Source: JBHIBD01 sp046758865 (GTDB lineage: Bacteria > Planctomycetota > Brocadiia > Brocadiales > Bathyanammoxibiaceae). From it: a stretch of DNA of 14,266 nucleotides. The notes beneath the pieces were generated by a model. It ran no database searches. It saw only the letters and a list, made by a program, of their open reading frames with translations, and was not told the DNA's origin. A program made the position numbers and the translations under genes. Position 1 is the first letter of the stretch. Each line of letters opens with the position of its first letter. The stretch is from NCBI GenBank assembly GCA_046758865.1, contig JBHIBD010000058.1, positions 1 to 14,266 on the forward strand, written 5' to 3'. Below are positions 13,961 through 14,266 of the stretch, piece by piece.

Positions 13961-13994
13961 ATGCGAGATTGCTTCGCTCCGCTCGCAATGACAT
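13961..13994 (+). repeat. Dispersed repeat, left member of an inverted pair
   Basis: This reads ATGCGAGATTGCTTCGCTCC and continues GCTCGCAATGACAT. Its ends (GAGATTGCTTCG and CTCGCAATGACA) recur in reverse orientation at 14043-14080, with a different centre. This motif is a well-known type of intergenic repeat in environmental genomes. Confidence 0.72.
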
Positions 13995-14042
13995 ATGGGG
14001 ATTAATTCACTATGCCTGTGATTTGTTCTTCACTGGCCATCC

Positions 14043-14080
14043 TGTCATTGCGAGGGACAGAGTCCCGAAGCAATCTCATG
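14043..14080 (-). repeat. Dispersed repeat, right member of an inverted pair
   Basis: On the minus strand this reads GAGATTGCTTCGGGACTCTG, then TCCCTCGCAATGACA. It shares its conserved ends with 13961-13994 but has a longer centre that forms its own dyad (GGGAC/GTCCC). The two copies face each other across about 48 bp. Confidence 0.72.
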
Positions 14081-14087
14081 GGTGTTC

Positions 14088-14137
14088 AAAAGATTCTTCA
14101 CTTTGCCCAGAAAGACACATGGTATTGGAGTAGCTTT
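14088..14137 (+). repeat. Dispersed repeat, copy 2 (HSERSEESF type)
   Basis: This copy matches 5881-5930 at 41 of 50 positions and is in the same orientation. The similarity runs past the palindromic core into GGTATTGGAG, so the repeated unit is longer than the core alone. Confidence 0.72.
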
Positions 14138-14234
14138 TACAGAGGTCTCAATTTACTGAAAAGCGTCGGATTGTATATACTTACAAGATATAGTACCACA
14201 TACGTTTAAACAGTCAAGCTATGGAATATTCGGC

Positions 14235-14263
14235 TTGACAAACATCTGGCCGTGGGGAATAAT
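14235..14263 (+). promoter_or_regulatory. Sigma-70 promoter pointing out of the right edge
   Basis: TTGACA (14235-14240, exact) and AATAAT (14258-14263, 5 of 6) are 17 bp apart on the plus strand. A 7-bp inverted repeat (GTCAAGC at 14213-14219 and GCTTGAC at 14233-14239) overlaps the -35 box and may be an operator. The gene it would drive lies beyond the window. Confidence 0.55.
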
Positions 14264-14266
14264 TTT

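Larger units (their letters stand above)
13876..14234. repeat. Non-coding repeat-rich stretch upstream of miaA
   Basis: No credible gene is present here. It holds two short palindromes sharing the core GCCTTAGGC (13902-13916 and 13935-13945, 31 bp apart). It also holds an opposed pair of HCEERSDEAI-type repeats (13961-13994 and 14043-14080) and a copy of the HSERSEESF-type repeat (14088-14137). The remaining bases (14138-14230) are A/T-rich with nothing I can name. The 65-codon open frame across 14012-14209 is produced by these repeats. Confidence 0.7.

Noticed and set aside
14012..14209. Plus-strand open frame of 65 codons upstream of miaA
   Set aside because: It is made by the CTCGCAATGACA and HSERSEESF-type repeats and has no recognisable protein character or ribosome site.

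Overview
The window is a compact bacterial housekeeping segment. Its base composition is moderate and even, and I see no insertion sequence, prophage, CRISPR array or tRNA. Nearly everything lies on the minus strand; only one gene (nrnA) is on the plus strand. I infer a planctomycete-like bacterium, possibly of the anammox-related Brocadiia. The reasons are the style of RpoD region 4 (GDGYTYTLEEVG), a lysine-rich AKKK-type small protein, an NfnAB transhydrogenase, and many dispersed palindromic repeats. No single gene proves this, so treat the lineage as a hypothesis.

Layout from left to right. Positions 1-392 hold the RNase P RNA gene (rnpB, minus). Reading leftward from about 4587, a well-formed promoter drives dnaG, then rpoD, then a coiled-coil/zinc-ribbon protein, then rnpB. 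Genes overlap or nearly touch, so primase, the main sigma factor and RNase P RNA seem to form one macromolecular-synthesis operon. Next (4699-4918) is a tiny self-contained transcription unit: a perfect-consensus promoter, a textbook ribosome binding site, a 24-residue lysine-rich peptide and a terminator-like hairpin. Then comes a solitary hisF.

Positions 5766-6247 are non-coding and packed with palindromic, REP-like repeats. The minus-strand operon nfnA-nfnB-thiS-thiG follows (9578 to 6248). It pairs an electron-bifurcating NADH/ferredoxin:NADP transhydrogenase with the thiamine thiazole-forming pair ThiS/ThiG. A divergent intergenic region with a large imperfect hairpin and a perfect sigma-70 promoter separates it from nrnA (plus, 9791-10816), a DHH-family oligoribonuclease/pAp phosphatase.

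The right part holds minus-strand genes for a membrane methyltransferase of the ICMT type, an OB-fold plus HD-domain protein (YhaM-like 3'-5' exoribonuclease), a GcvH-like protein that has lost the lipoyl-accepting lysine, and miaA (tRNA dimethylallyltransferase). The last 390 bases are non-coding, with several dispersed repeats, and end in a promoter that points out of the window.

Most worth a second look: the lysine-rich microprotein unit, the lipoyl-lysine-less GcvH homologue, a perfect 16-bp inverted repeat just after the rpoD stop codon inside the next gene, and the repeat clusters at 5766-6247 and 13876-14140. I do not see a convincing new multi-gene defence or mobile system here.
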